Shown here: one piece after another, positions 1 to 10,337 of the stretch
How the letters are laid out: every line of letters begins with the position of its first letter
How positions within the stretch are numbered: the first letter of the stretch is position 1
NCBI RefSeq assembly: GCF_046630445.1
Contig: NC_092340.1
Span: 38,006,501-38,070,500 of the forward strand
From: Rutidosis leptorrhynchoides
Taxonomy: Eukaryota > Streptophyta > Magnoliopsida > Asterales > Asteraceae
Direction of reading: 5' to 3'
Length of the DNA: 64,000 nucleotides
Position numbers and translations under genes: made by a program
Notes under the pieces: generated by a model
The model's database searches: none
What the model was told of the DNA's origin: nothing
The model's input: the letters and a program-made list of their open reading frames with translations, nothing else

Positions 1-576
1 CGAGTACCATTCCTTGTAAGATTGGTTAACCATGGTTGTGTGTTGTATTGTAGCATATTATATTGTTCGAGTTATATGCTTTGTTATGCTAGCTTATGTG
101 GTCGAAGGTTTGTTATTATACTTGTGATGGTATGATTATTTATATTGCTAGCATGTATGCGGTAAATGCGCAAGTGATTGCAAGTAAGTAGGTTGTATAT
201 GTAATCGTATAATTGTTACACTCACTAAGCATTAGCTTACCCCTCTCGTTGTTTATCTTTTTAGATGCAGGTACGGAAAAGGGAAAAAGGGGTTGTTGGG
301 CACTAGGTGTCCCTTGATGGTGCTTGTTGAAGCCTTTTAAAGTTGGCCTAGCGTTTTGGGTAGTTTAGCCCCAAACCATGCTCGAAGTGTTATTTGGATT
401 AAAATTATCGTTTTTGAATGGGTCAAATTTGTATTACATTTGTTAATGGCCTTCGTGCCTTTTGTAAACAATTAGCTTGTGATGTTGTTTAAATGGGTTA
501 AATGTAACCATTTATTGGGCGCTATCGGTTTGTTAAAAAAAAAATTGTCGTATGTAATGCGGGTTGGGTTGTTTCA
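1..576 (+). repeat. Right end of a gypsy LTR related to the OUTER LTR
   Basis: The stretch resembles the 3' part of the OUTER LTR (compare 7220-7690): a shared block around the GGTTAACCATGG motif, a 'cactcactaagc' block and a pyrimidine tract ending in TTTTTAG. It ends in GGGTTGTTTCA, close to the OUTER LTR end GGGTTGTTACA. Gag sequence of another element follows directly. The left end lies outside the window, so I cannot tell a solo LTR from a full element. Confidence 0.65.
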
Positions 577-945
577 GGAATCAAACCAAGGTTCAAATAA
601 GAAAGTTGCCAAAAATTTAAGAGGAGGTTATTTAGGGAAACAACCTTATTGTAATCGTTGTGAGAAACACCATTCTGGGTGGTGCAAGGCTGAGTGCACC
701 AAGTGTAAGAAGATTGGTCATATAGCCAAGACTTGTAGGGTTACAGTTCCTTCGACCAATACACCTGCAACAAAATCCAACACAATCGTTCCTACATTCT
801 ATGACTGTGGAGAAAAGGGGCATTTTCGCAACCAGTGTCCATAGAAAAAGGATAACACGGGAAATGCTAAGGGCCGAGCGTTTGTGATGACTGTCGAGGA
901 AGCTCAGGATAATGAGGAAGAAGGGGAAGAGGCACAATGAAGAGT
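577..945 (+). pseudogene. Gypsy gag C-terminal fragment with zinc knuckles (element B)
   Basis: The translation has a cysteine-rich region typical of plant gypsy Gag nucleocapsid: CNRCEKHH, CTKCKKIGHIAKTC and a final CGEKGHFRNQC knuckle, followed by an acidic tail. In the intact family this part of Gag binds the RNA genome. It belongs to decayed element B, whose pol pieces lie at 1376-2160 and 24067-24270. The fragment is broken and looks old. Confidence 0.75.
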
Positions 946-1375
946 TTTTGACAACTACAAGAGTCATTTAAATTTCTCATACTGTTCTTTATGTTATCAT
1001 TTAGTACTTCTATATTTTGGAAGATTTCGTTAAGTTTCTGTAATATTCTGGTTATTTTCTTTTTAAATGAATGAATGATGTTGTTTTCTTTTCTTTCATT
1101 TTCCATTGAATCATTCACCTCGAAGAAGATGAATATTGACTAGATGACATAGTAGTAACCTTATGGAGTGATAAAAGTATGATTTAGTATAATATAATGG
1201 CGCTTGATCAACGTAGTTATATTATGATAAATCATGCAGAAATCCTAATGGATTATGATGGAAATAAGATTTGATCAACCTTAGGACCATTGTGTACCGT
1301 TACCTACTCCTTATCTATAATTGTCAACTAAAAATATCAACCCTAAATATTATATTATCCTTTACTTATAAAGTA
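946..1375 (+). mobile_element. Non-coding spacer of element B between gag and pol
   Basis: I see no coding sequence here. The block 1160-1310, with its 'tataatataatggcgcttgatcaa' type sequence, matches non-coding sequence inside INNER (about 13045-13190) and, inverted, inside C (about 53760-53910). The three elements therefore share an ancestral spacer. Confidence 0.55.
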
Positions 1376-2327
1376 TCCACGACCGGTGTTGTGCCTATTG
1401 CATAGGTATCATACCGATTAGCTCCATCTGAAATGAAGAAATCATCCAGCCAACTCCAAGAGCTTTTGGAGAAAGGTTTTATTCGTCCTAGCTTGCCTCC
1501 GTGGGGAGCACTCGTTCTTTTCGTTAAGAAGAAAGGTGGCACGTTGAAAATGTGTATTGATTACCGAGAACTCAACAAGCTAACCACCAAGAATCTTTAC
1601 CCACTCCTATGTATTGATGACCTGTTTGACCAACTGCAAGGGTCAAGTATCTATTCGGAGCTTGATCTTAGGTCGGGTTATCATCAATTGAGAGTCAAGG
1701 AAATTGATGTTTCTAAGACTACTTTCCGAACTCGTTATAGACACTATGAGTTTCTTATCATGCCTTTTGGCTTAACCAATGCTCCTGCTGTATTCATGGA
1801 TCTTATGAACCATGCATGCAAACCTTATCTTGATAAATTCGTGATAGTCTTCATCAATGACATCTTAATCTATTCCAAGAGCGAGAAAGAAGATGAGCAA
1901 CATCAGCGATTGATTCTAGAGCTCTTAAAGAAGGAACAATTGTATGCCAAGTTTTCCAAGTGTGAACTTTGGCTGCGAACCATACAATTTCTTGGGCATG
2001 TAGTTGATAGTGAAGGAATACATGTCGATCCTATAAAAATTACCGCTATTCAGAAATTTTTCGAGAACTAGTCATGGATGAAGTCCATAAGACTAGATGT
2101 TCTAATTACCCAGGCACTTTTAGCTGAAATTTCATACAATACCAACTCTCACTCAAATAGATCCCCACTGTAATTAAGTGTAAGCTTTGCTTTAACAAAA
2201 CGTTGACCGAATGGTAATTTTTAGTCAACACTTCCTGTTAATTAAAGTTCATACATTTCACATTTCGAATCTTAAAAAGTGTCTTGTTGATGACATGCAT
2301 GTTATTCCCTTGGATGATCTTAGTAAT
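1376..2327 (+). pseudogene. Gypsy pol fragment: reverse transcriptase plus integrase remnants (element B)
   Basis: Reverse transcriptase hallmarks are clear: the [10 protein letters not shown] entry region, the CIDYRELNK block, the [14 protein letters not shown] block, the [12 protein letters not shown] block and a variant of the YxDD catalytic box followed by ILIYSKS. Short integrase-like pieces follow. This is a chromovirus-type (Tekay/Del-like) pol. It is much shorter than a full pol and carries several breaks. The fossil is cut at 2327 by solo LTR A and resumes at 24067. Confidence 0.85.
2323..2327. repeat. Target site duplication of solo LTR A, left copy (GTAAT)
   Basis: Matches GTAAT at 24062-24066. 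Sequence outside the two copies belongs to adjoining parts of the same gypsy integrase C-terminal region. Confidence 0.8.
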
Positions 2328-2653
2328 TAAAATGACCCGTCCTAATCCATCCGGACAAAGTCCATATCGATTATAAACGATTCATAATAGTTGATTACAT
2401 CGCGAGGTACTTGACCTCTATATGATACATTTTACAAACATTGCATTCGTTTTTAAAAGACAAACTTGCTTTACATCGAAAGTTGATGGCATGCATACCA
2501 TTTCATAATGTATCCAACTATAATTGACTTAATAATAATCTTGATGAACTCAATGACTCGAATGCAACGTCTTTTGAAATATGTCATGAATGACTCCAAG
2601 TAATATCTCTAAAATGAGCAAATGCACAGCGGAAGATTTCTTTCATACCTGAG

Positions 2654-3147
2654 AATAAACATGCTTTCAAGTGTCAACCAAAAGGTTGGTGAGTTCATTA
2701 GTTTATCGAAATCAATCATTTCCATAATTTTAATAGACCACAAGATTTCGTATTCCCATTCCCCATAAACATCATGCATAAAATTCATTCATATGGATTG
2801 AACACCTGGTAACCGACATTCACAAGATGCATATAGAATATCCCCATCATTCTGGGAAACCCTTCGGACATGATAAATTTCGAATTGCTAAAGCATCCGG
2901 TACTTTGGATGGGGTTTGTTGGGCCCGATAGATCTATCTTTAGGATTCACGTCAATTAGGGGCCATTTCCCTAATTCTTAGGCTACCAATCTAAAAGGGG
3001 CATATTCGGCTTCGATCATTCAACCATATAATGTAGTTTTAATTACTTGTGTCTATTTCGTCAAACATTTATAAAAGCGCATGTATTCTCAGTTCCAAAA
3101 ATATATATTGCAAAAGCATTTAAAAAGGGAGCAAATGAAACTCACTA
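2654..3147 (-). promoter_or_regulatory. Intron-like block of LTR A (donor near 3147, acceptor near 2654)
   Basis: Read on the minus strand there is a GTGAGT donor, then the motifs shared by all these LTRs (GAGAATACATG; TTGACACTTG; TTTATTCTCAG) ending in an AG acceptor, followed by a 'cttccgctg' block. The same order occurs in the INNER, B, C, D and E LTRs. Confidence 0.5.
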
Positions 3148-3547
3148 TCCAATATTTTGTAGTAAAAATATTCATACGACGGAACTAAACAATGCAGGGT
3201 TGGCCTTGGATTCACGAACCTATATCATTTATATATATATTAATACATATAATCGTAATTGAACAAATTCATATTTTATATCTTTACATTATATTTTATA
3301 TATATTTTATTTGTGTATATATTTAATTTGATTAGTTATATATATGTTTGATTAGTATTATATTAAAACTATCTAATTTTTTTATATATGAATATTTACA
3401 TAAAAAAATTGTTAATATGATTAATACATACTTATGTGCAATATTACTTACAAGTATAGTTTTATATACAACATACATATTTGGTAAAATAATATTAATA
3501 ATAGTAATAAAAGTTGTATTTGATTGTAATGATAGCATTAAATATAA

Positions 3548-4146
3548 CAATACTGATAATAATAATAATAATTATAATAATAATAATAGTAGTAATAATA
3601 ATAATGATACTAGTAGTAAAAATGATATACTAATAATAATAACATAGTTTTAGTGATAACAAAATGATAGTCATTTTAATAATACTTATGCTAATAATAA
3701 TAATATTAATAATAATACTAATATCTATAGAATAATACCAATAATAATATTTATGAAAATAATACTAATACTAATATTAATGATAATAATAATAAATTAT
3801 TATTGTTTTCATAATAGTAATATTAATGATAACCATAATCATAATAATGATAATAATACTTAAAATGATAAATTAATAATAATAATAATAATAATAACAT
3901 TATTAATACTTACAATAATAATAATAACGATTGTTATAATACTTATAACTATGATATTAATAATAGGTTGTATTGTTTTCTTAATAATGATAATATTAAT
4001 CATAATCATAATAATAATGTTAATACTTATACTAGTAATAATAATAATAATGATAAGAATTATATATATAGTAATAATAACAAAAATAACAAAAATACTA
4101 GTAATAATAATATTAATAGTAATAATAATACTAATAAATATCAATG
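3548..4146. repeat. Degenerate (AAT)n-rich tract inside LTR A
   Basis: About 600 bases of A, T and scattered G built mostly from AAT/ATA/TAG triplets. Open frames here (Ile/Asn/Tyr only) are composition artefacts. The C LTR has the same kind of tract at 50280-50800. Confidence 0.85.
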
Positions 4147-4197
4147 ATGATAAATAAAAATATGCTACCTTTCCAAATAAGCTTTAAAAAGAATAAA

Positions 4198-4263
4198 CGC
4201 CACCGCCCGGGCTCGTACCCGAGACCCCTCGGTCGCACACTAACACTCATCACCACTGAACCG
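4198..4263 (-). other. tRNA-like segment in LTR A
   Basis: On the minus strand there is a D-arm-like GGTTCAGTGGT stretch and a B-box-like GGTACGAGCCC (4209-4219). It occupies the same place in LTR A as a clearer tRNA-like segment in the C LTR (50848-50919), between a shared GCTACCTT and a shared TTTTCTGT. It is too degenerate to be a working tRNA. Confidence 0.45.
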
Positions 4264-5151
4264 TTTCCAATTTTCTGTAATATATCACTTCAATATAATT
4301 ATAACTCTTCTATCCATTTTCTAATTCTTCCCCTTCTGAAAAAAAAAATATCAAACGACTGATAACAGCTACACTTCATTTTATTATTGAAATTGAAACA
4401 TAATCAATTTATAACTGTGATTAAATTGTTTGAATTAGATTAACAGATAGAAAAGTGAAATAAGAAGTAGCTGCAGTCGTATTTTTTTTATAATTCAAGA
4501 ACTCAATTTTAACTTCAAAATTTTAATATGTTTCAAACTAGGTTTATAACATGAGAAGGTTTTAATTCGTTCACCTAAATTTTCTCCATTATCATCTTAA
4601 CTTAAAACTTAACAGTAATCTCGAATTTAATTGAAGATCAGAGGTTAACTTTTTAGTTTCAAATCTTTGACTCTAAAATTCATACTCATTTTAGAGAATT
4701 GAAAATTTAAACTCTGCAGAAGGTTTCAATAAAAGATTTCTAATGTATCTGCATTGTTACATTTCGTTAACTCATTCGATTTTGAATTTTTGTTCATCCC
4801 ATTCACAGACCATATGAACACTAAATCAAATATTAGATTTTAAATGTTTTAGGTAATAATTACAACATAAATTGTGTTATAAATAACTCCTAGAAACTTT
4901 CTGGATCATCAATTGATTCATAAACTTCAAAACGAATTCTAATTTTACGATGAACAAAATCTTTGACTTTTAAAATTTTATCTTTGACTTCAAAATTCGA
5001 AATTAATAGCAAAAATTAGACAATGAAAACTTACAGATATTCTACTTAGATCATTCCTAATAGAACTACATTGTTACTTTTTGAAAATTCATTCGAAATC
5101 AGGATTTTGATCATAGGATGCAAGAACAGAGCAGGAAACATTTTCTTTTCT

Positions 5152-5153
<2 letters not shown>

Positions 5154-5233
<80 letters not shown>
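5154..5233. repeat. (TA)n microsatellite in LTR A
   Basis: About 40 uninterrupted TA units. The C, D and B LTRs also hold long (TA)n tracts. Confidence 0.95.
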
Positions 5234-5236
<3 letters not shown>

Positions 5237-5618
5237 TTTTCTGTAATGCAGTAGCTATAGGTTATATAGTGTACAAGTGAATGATTGAAAATAGAATCAA
5301 AGGACGATCGCTTTGGTTTGTATGTAAGACCCAAATATTTATTGTACATAATGTAATTATGGTGTACGATGTGTGTATGAAGTGTACGAAGCACGTACGT
5401 GTTGCTTGCTCGAACGTCGAAGGAAACTGAACGTTGTCTGAAGTGACAAGGAGTACGTATCTTTTCAACCCCAAATAAAATTTGTGTTGATGTTTCAAAG
5501 CCTTACCATTGGAAATAAAATATTATTACATTTCCAACGATATTTGATTCATCAAAAACGGAGCTACGGTCAAAAAGTTATGGCTAAAACAAGATTCTGA
5601 AAACTGACCTGCAGGTTG

Positions 5619-5649
5619 GAGCGGCGCTCTACCATTTGGAGCGGCGCTC
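5619..5649. promoter_or_regulatory. Paired GC-rich palindromes in the OUTER 5' LTR
   Basis: Two copies of GAGCGGCGCTC (5619-5629 and 5639-5649), each a GAGCG/CGCTC dyad around one base, spaced exactly 20 bp centre to centre. In the 3' LTR the pair reads GGAGCGGTGCTCC and GGAGCGGCGCTCC (20592-20604, 20612-20624), with longer arms. They lie upstream of the likely transcription start, so a protein-binding role is plausible but inferred. Confidence 0.55.
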
Positions 5650-6610
5650 TGATTGCTGTTGATGCAATTTTCAGCCTTTTTAAAAGGTTTAAATGAGGGG
5701 TACTTTGGTCTTTTCATTTAGGGTCGGTTTAGGGTAACCAAAACTGATCTAGAACTCCATTGGAGCTCATTTCTCACCCACACAAACACTCTCATCCATA
5801 TCTAGAGAGAGAGGAAGGGTTCTAGAGTGAGAGAGCTTGAATTGGAGAAGAAGGAGTTGGATTCTCACCAAAGCTCGGGTTTTAAAGTTGTTCATCTCGC
5901 TCCTAGCTATGTTTTAGTAGTATTGGTAAGTTCTAACTCCGAATTTCATTTGTTAGATTTGATATTCAAGTTAGGGTTTGAGATTGTTAGTTGTAAAACC
6001 CATTTGGTTGATGAAGAGGGTTTATGGAAACTTGCTATTTTGATATTTCGCGGGTTTTGGGTTGGTTAATGATTTAACCATGTTTAAGACTTGTAAATGG
6101 TGTATAATCACTAGTGTTAGTGATTATTGGTGTTTTGGAAACCATTAGGGTTCTTATGGTTGACTAATTTTGACTAGAGTCAAAATTAGGGTTTGTTGAT
6201 GATTATGACTCAATTACCGATTTAATAAGGTTTATAAACTTAAAATGGATTAAGTTGAAGCATAGAACCGAGTTAAATATGTTTTGGTGTCAAAACTTGC
6301 TAATGGCATGATATTGACTTCTTATGAGTCAAATTAGGGTTCAAGTGTCATTTTGGGTAAGATAGATGTTTAACACCTATGATTGGGTTTGATTGGCATA
6401 TTAGGACCATTCTCACTTGTGTTAGTGATTATTGGTTAGTTTGGGCGCGATTTGTGCTTGGAAGTGCATTTGGGTCGAAATTGCAGTAGTAAGTCAATTG
6501 GGTTGATTTGTATATCCACCCTAATTGTGTTACTTGTTATGTGATAAATGGAATATGTACATTCCATCGGCGATTGCGGATTATTCAGTGGCTTTCTTCA
6601 AGACTTCAAA

Positions 6611-7648
6611 GTGAGTGGAATAGTTATACATGTATGTATATAATTTATTTGCTTGTGCGCGATGTGCAAAATAGCCGGGTTTTAGTGCACATCGATGCGA
6701 CGATAGCCGTTTAGACACCTTTGGGAATAGTGTCACAATAGCCGGATTTTGTGCACTACATGTGACTTAAGATTTGTGGACCCGATATATTTATTGTAAT
6801 GCTATTATTTGACGATGAGTCACATCGCCGTTTTTGTGACCATTGAGGTGTTGCATAGCCGTTTTTGCACACATTAATTAATGGTGTCACATAGCCATTT
6901 TTGTGACCATAGTTGTGGGACGTAGCCGTTTTATCCAATTGATAATTATGCACATAGCCGTGTTTGTGCATATGGTGGTGAGTAATAGCCGTGTTTTACT
7001 CCCACGTCGTTGCCCGTATAAATTGTTGCACATAGCCGTGTTTGTGCACATGATTGTGAGTAATAGCCGTGTTTTACTCACACATTGATCAAGTGATGCC
7101 ATAGCCGTTTTTGGAACACTTGGGGGTGATGCCATAGCCGTTTTTGGAACACCTCGGGGGTTAGCATACCATAGCCGTGTTTGGGCGCTAACGGTTGTTA
7201 TGAACATCGATGACTTGTTTTGCGAAGTCATTCCCTTACGAAGAATTGGTTAACCATGGTTTATAGTTGTTGTGTAGCATTTAATTATTATTATGATTAT
7301 TATGCTAATGATGTTGCTAGTTGTACGATTTTGATGATACTAGCTTTGTTACGAGTTGATATGCGAGATTATGCTAAGGTTTATGCTAGTTGTATGTTTG
7401 ATGTTACTAGCTTGTGCGAATTGATACACGAGGTAATTGTGGTGCGTTTGATGTTACTAGCTTTTACGCTTGTTATACGAGTTTATTGTGGTAAGATTGT
7501 TGATGCTCGTTTCTTATGCTTTAACATGCGGGATTAATGTGTGGTTTGGGTAAGGGAGTGCAAGTAGGTAAATTATATATGTATGTGTGTAACTATTGCA
7601 CTCACAAAGCTTTACCTTACCCTCTCGTTGTTGATTTTTTTTTATAGA
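6611..7648 (+). promoter_or_regulatory. Possible leader intron of the OUTER LTR
   Basis: CAAA followed by GTGAGT at 6611, and a long pyrimidine stretch ending TTTTTATAG at 7648, give a plausible donor and acceptor 1038 nt apart. A second donor candidate is GTAAGT at 5928. The fragment at 1-576 keeps the same acceptor (TTTTTAG near 266). Confidence 0.4.
6660..7192 (+). repeat. Constant-loop hairpin array, OUTER 5' LTR
   Basis: At least twelve small inverted repeats follow each other, each around a loop close to TAGCCGTGTT or TAGCCGTTTT, while the arms differ. Units: 6660-6694 (9-bp perfect arms CGATGTGCA/TGCACATCG), 6728-6758, 6819-6840 (GTCACA/TGTGAC), 6848-6872, 6881-6910, 6947-6972 (TATGCACA/TGTGCATA), 6975-7005, 7024-7050, 7055-7082 (TGTGAGTAA/TTACTCACA), 7090-7122 (CAAGTG/CACTTG plus CCA/TGG), 7125-7153 (GGTG/CACC plus CCA/TGG), 7160-7192 (GTTAGC/GCTAAC plus CCA/TGG). 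Weaker units lie near 6699 and 6912. The array sits between a GTGAGT donor and a TATAG acceptor, so it would be intronic in a spliced leader. Its role is unknown. Confidence 0.85.
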
Positions 7649-7694
7649 TTTGCATGGATGCGGTGGCTCGGGTAAGCGCGGGGACTAGTGGACT

Positions 7695-7699
7695 TGCGT
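7695..7699. repeat. Target site duplication of INNER, left copy (TGCGT)
   Basis: TGCGT occurs here and at 16663-16667. The unbroken site in the OUTER 3' LTR reads GGACTTGCGTAGTTGC (about 22669-22684), so the empty site is present in the window. Confidence 0.93.
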
Positions 7700-7874
7700 T
7701 GTGACAACTCGGAAATTTTTGACCAAATTTAAACTTTATCTTTAAATGATTTAACGTTTCCGACACGATAAGCAAAGTCTGTAAAACTAAATCTCAAAAT
7801 TTTTGAACTACTTTCATATATTAAAATACCTTTCGATTATTCTTGACGATTCGTGAACAATTATATGTATATAG

Positions 7875-7905
<31 letters not shown>

Positions 7906-8458
7906 ATAACTTGAAAATGAAACAATGTATTAATTGTTTGATACCTTACATTAAACTTATTGGTTTAAATATTTATTTGAATATATATGATAAGTTGGAA
8001 TATTAATTATATGAATAACTTGCGACGTATATTTAAAACGTGTTTATGAATGTTGAAAATATATATTAACTTGGTCATAAAACAATTTGTTATTATATAT
8101 ATATTAACAAATAGCGAGACAATGATTTATAGAAGTAAATGACCAAAACACTCGAAAGTTTAAGATACACTTTGAATGATATAGTTTATTGATAATTTAA
8201 AACTATATTTTGACAAAGGTACGAGTCACAAAACGTAAATTGCGAGTTTTCTAAGCGTACGAAAATGCGTTCGAGAAACCGGAACCGGGACATAAGTCGA
8301 GTGACAACGTACGAGTCATCGAAACGAAAATTACAAGTCAACTATGCACGAGAATATAATATAATATATAATTAATTAATATAAATTATATATATTATAT
8401 ATTAATAAATAAATATGTCGACAAACAAGAAAACAAAAGTTTGTGAGCTGGATCAGAG

Positions 8459-8509
8459 GGCCATGCGATCGCATGGCCTTGAAGCACAAATCCCATGCGA
8501 TCGCATGGG
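8459..8509. promoter_or_regulatory. Paired perfect palindromes upstream of the INNER TATA box
   Basis: GGCCATGCGATCGCATGGCC (8459-8478) and CCCATGCGATCGCATGGG (8492-8509) are both perfect palindromes around CATGCGATCGCATG, centres 32 bp apart, ending about 22 bp before the TATA box. The 3' LTR repeats both exactly (14808-14827 and 14841-14858). This looks like a duplicated operator-type site for a dimeric factor; that role is inferred. Confidence 0.65.
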
Positions 8510-8530
8510 GTACTTTTTCAGAAAAGGTTC

Positions 8531-8537
8531 TATAAAT
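8531..8537 (+). promoter_or_regulatory. Probable TATA box of the INNER 5' LTR
   Basis: TATAAAT, followed about 30 bases on by an A/C-rich start-like stretch (ATCACACACAT). This would place the U3/R border near 8565. The same box occurs in the 3' LTR (about 14880). Confidence 0.6.
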
Positions 8538-8595
8538 TCAAACGATTTCATTTCAATCACACACATATATTTATCTATACTCCATTTATAATTAT

Positions 8596-8601
8596 TATTT
8601 A

Positions 8602-8653
<52 letters not shown>

Positions 8654-8690
8654 ATTATTATTAATATTATTATTAATTTTATTATTTTTA
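8596..8690. repeat. (ATT)n microsatellite in the INNER 5' LTR
   Basis: Imperfect ATT repeats with a few AAT interruptions. The matching tract in the 3' LTR (14948-15012) is shorter and purer, so it is the main length difference between the LTRs. Confidence 0.9.
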
Positions 8691-9480
8691 TTAGTAGTAT
8701 TATACATAAAATACTATGACGAAGTCATGAGCGTTCACTTTCAAAATGGGTTTTCAAGCGGGATAGAGCTAAGGAAAATATAGGTATTGTTCGAGGGTTT
8801 TGCTCGTGAGTCAAACTAGTGTTTATCATCTCCGTTACGTCTACGTACTTTTTTGAAATATTGAATCACAATATTGATATGTAAGCATTTATATTTTATC
8901 TTTTATATACTAATATTGTATCCATGTCTAGTGCTCGAGTATATATATTTATACAAGCTTGTATACTAAATTTCGTCATTAAATAGTTTATGATGAATCA
9001 CGAATTAAATACATATATTACTGGTAAAAGGTATATGATATACATGTTTTTGGAAAGCTGGCGAAAATCAATAACTTTTCATTTAGACACCGAATAGTTT
9101 CGATGAACGGATTAAAAGATATGATCAACTGAATTATGATTGACGTTAATTGAAATTGCTTTTGAATCTGCAATTAAGATTTAAACAACTTGTTTACGAG
9201 ATTGATAAAATGGATTTTTTGAATATTACCAACCGAGTAAATGAATCCTTATATAAGGTACATCTCGTTTTGTTGAACTTTTGTCAAAATTGACTTTTTG
9301 AAATAACTTTTGATAACTTTTGTATGTCGATCTCGGGCATTAGAATTGTGATACACTATGACCAGACCTAGCTTGATAGACATTTATTGACCAACATATG
9401 TTCTCTAGGTTGAGATCTACGGTTATTTGGTAATCCGAGTTTCGGTCACATTTTGATGAACGACTTTATATGCTGCTAAG

Positions 9481-9977
9481 GTGAGTTTCATTTGCTCCCT
9501 TTTTAAATGCTTTTGCAATATATATTTTTGGGCTGAGAATACATGTACTTTATTTTAAACAATGGACACAAGTACATACTAAATTCTATACTGAGTTTGA
9601 ACCGAAAATCCCTTAGCTTTGGTAACTAGTAACTGCCGGTTATAAGAACTGGTGGGCGCGAGTAGTAGTATATGGATCCATAGGGCTTGATATCCCCGTC
9701 CGAGCTAGAGCACTAGCCTTTTAACGGACGTATGCTATTTGAGAAGCGTACACGTTGGTTTGCGTGTATTATTAAGATGATTATACAAAGGGTATAAATT
9801 ATATATACGTTAAGTTTAGTTATCAGGGTGCTCAATCTTGTAGAATATTTTGATAAACGTTTCTGGATGAAACCACTGAAATCTTACGATCCACTTTTAT
9901 ATACATATTATGCGAAACACTAAAACTATGAACTCACCAACCTTTGTGTTGACACTTGTTAGCATGTTTATTCTCAG
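9481..9977 (+). promoter_or_regulatory. Intron-like block in the INNER 5' LTR
   Basis: AAG followed by GTGAGT at 9481 is a consensus 5' splice site; TTTATTCTCAG ending at 9977 is a good acceptor, giving a 497-nt candidate leader intron. The 3' LTR has the same pair (15820-16316, also 497 nt). Related LTRs A, B, C, D and E keep both ends. Splicing would shorten the leader before gag; that is inference. Confidence 0.55.
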
Positions 9978-10252
9978 GTTTCCTAGAAGTCTTCCGCTGT
10001 TTGCTTATATGTTAGACAAGCTATGTAGATGGAGTCGTACATGGCATATTTTTCAAGGAAACATTGCATTCACCAAATCATCACCATGTATCTTATTTTG
10101 ACTGCATTGTCAACAGAAGTACTATTGTAAACTATTATTTACGATGATTTTCTATATGTAGAAATCATCAGATGTCGAAAACCTTTGATTTAAATATTCA
10201 TTTATGGTGTGCCTTTTCAAAAGAATGCAATGTTTACAAAACGTATCATATA

Positions 10253-10267
10253 GAGGTCAAATACCTC
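10253..10267 (+). repeat. Dyad near the INNER LTR 3' end
   Basis: GAGGTCAAATACCTC forms a 5-bp stem (GAGGT/ACCTC), about 57 nt before the LTR end and the primer site. LTRs A, C, D and E carry the same stem with different loops. Confidence 0.5.
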
Positions 10268-10325
10268 GCAATGAAATCGATGAATGACGTGTTCATCCAT
10301 ATGGATTTGGAACGATCGTCATAGT

Positions 10326-10337
10326 TGGTATCAGAGC
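10326..10337 (+). other. Primer binding site of INNER (initiator tRNA-Met)
   Basis: TGGTATCAGAGC, complementary to the 3' end of plant initiator tRNA-Met, begins two bases after the 5' LTR end. Confidence 0.93.

Larger units (their letters stand above)
5323..7699 (+). repeat. OUTER 5' LTR, first part
   Basis: Direct repeat of 20296-22674. It contains a GC-rich paired palindrome (5619-5649), a CT-rich leader-like stretch about 5760-5830, GT splice-donor-like sites (GTAAGT at 5928; GTGAGT at 6611), the hairpin array 6660-7192, and an acceptor-like pyrimidine tract ending TTATAG at 7648. It is interrupted at 7699 by INNER. Confidence 0.9.
7700..10323 (+). repeat. INNER 5' LTR
   Basis: Direct repeat of 14057-16662. 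It contains (TA)n near 7880, paired palindromes 8459-8509, a TATA box at 8531, an (ATT)n tract, the intron-like block 9481-9977, and the dyad GAGGTCAAATACCTC at 10253-10267 near its end. Confidence 0.93.

Noticed and set aside
3860-4157. Long isoleucine/asparagine-only open frames on both strands
   Set aside because: They come from AAT/ATA triplet repeats in LTR A; both strands are open and there is no sequence complexity.
5827-6069. 80-codon open frame present in both OUTER LTRs (MRELELEKKELDSHQ...)
   Set aside because: It crosses a good GTAAG splice donor at 5928 and sits in leader-like sequence; conservation is explained by the two LTRs being copies of each other.
6660-7192. CRISPR-like array from the regularly recurring ATAGCCG motif
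   Set aside because: The window is plant nuclear DNA, the constant part is a hairpin loop of about ten bases, and spacing is irregular with no spacers of fixed length.
8453-8719. Asn-rich and Ile-rich frames over the (ATT)n tract
   Set aside because: Microsatellite translation; the matching frames at 14802-15104 change with repeat length.
10020-10120. Small protein frame shared by the two INNER LTRs (MRNTKTMNSPTFVLTLV...)
   Set aside because: It overlaps the predicted splice acceptor and is shared only because LTRs are duplicates; related LTRs do not keep the frame.
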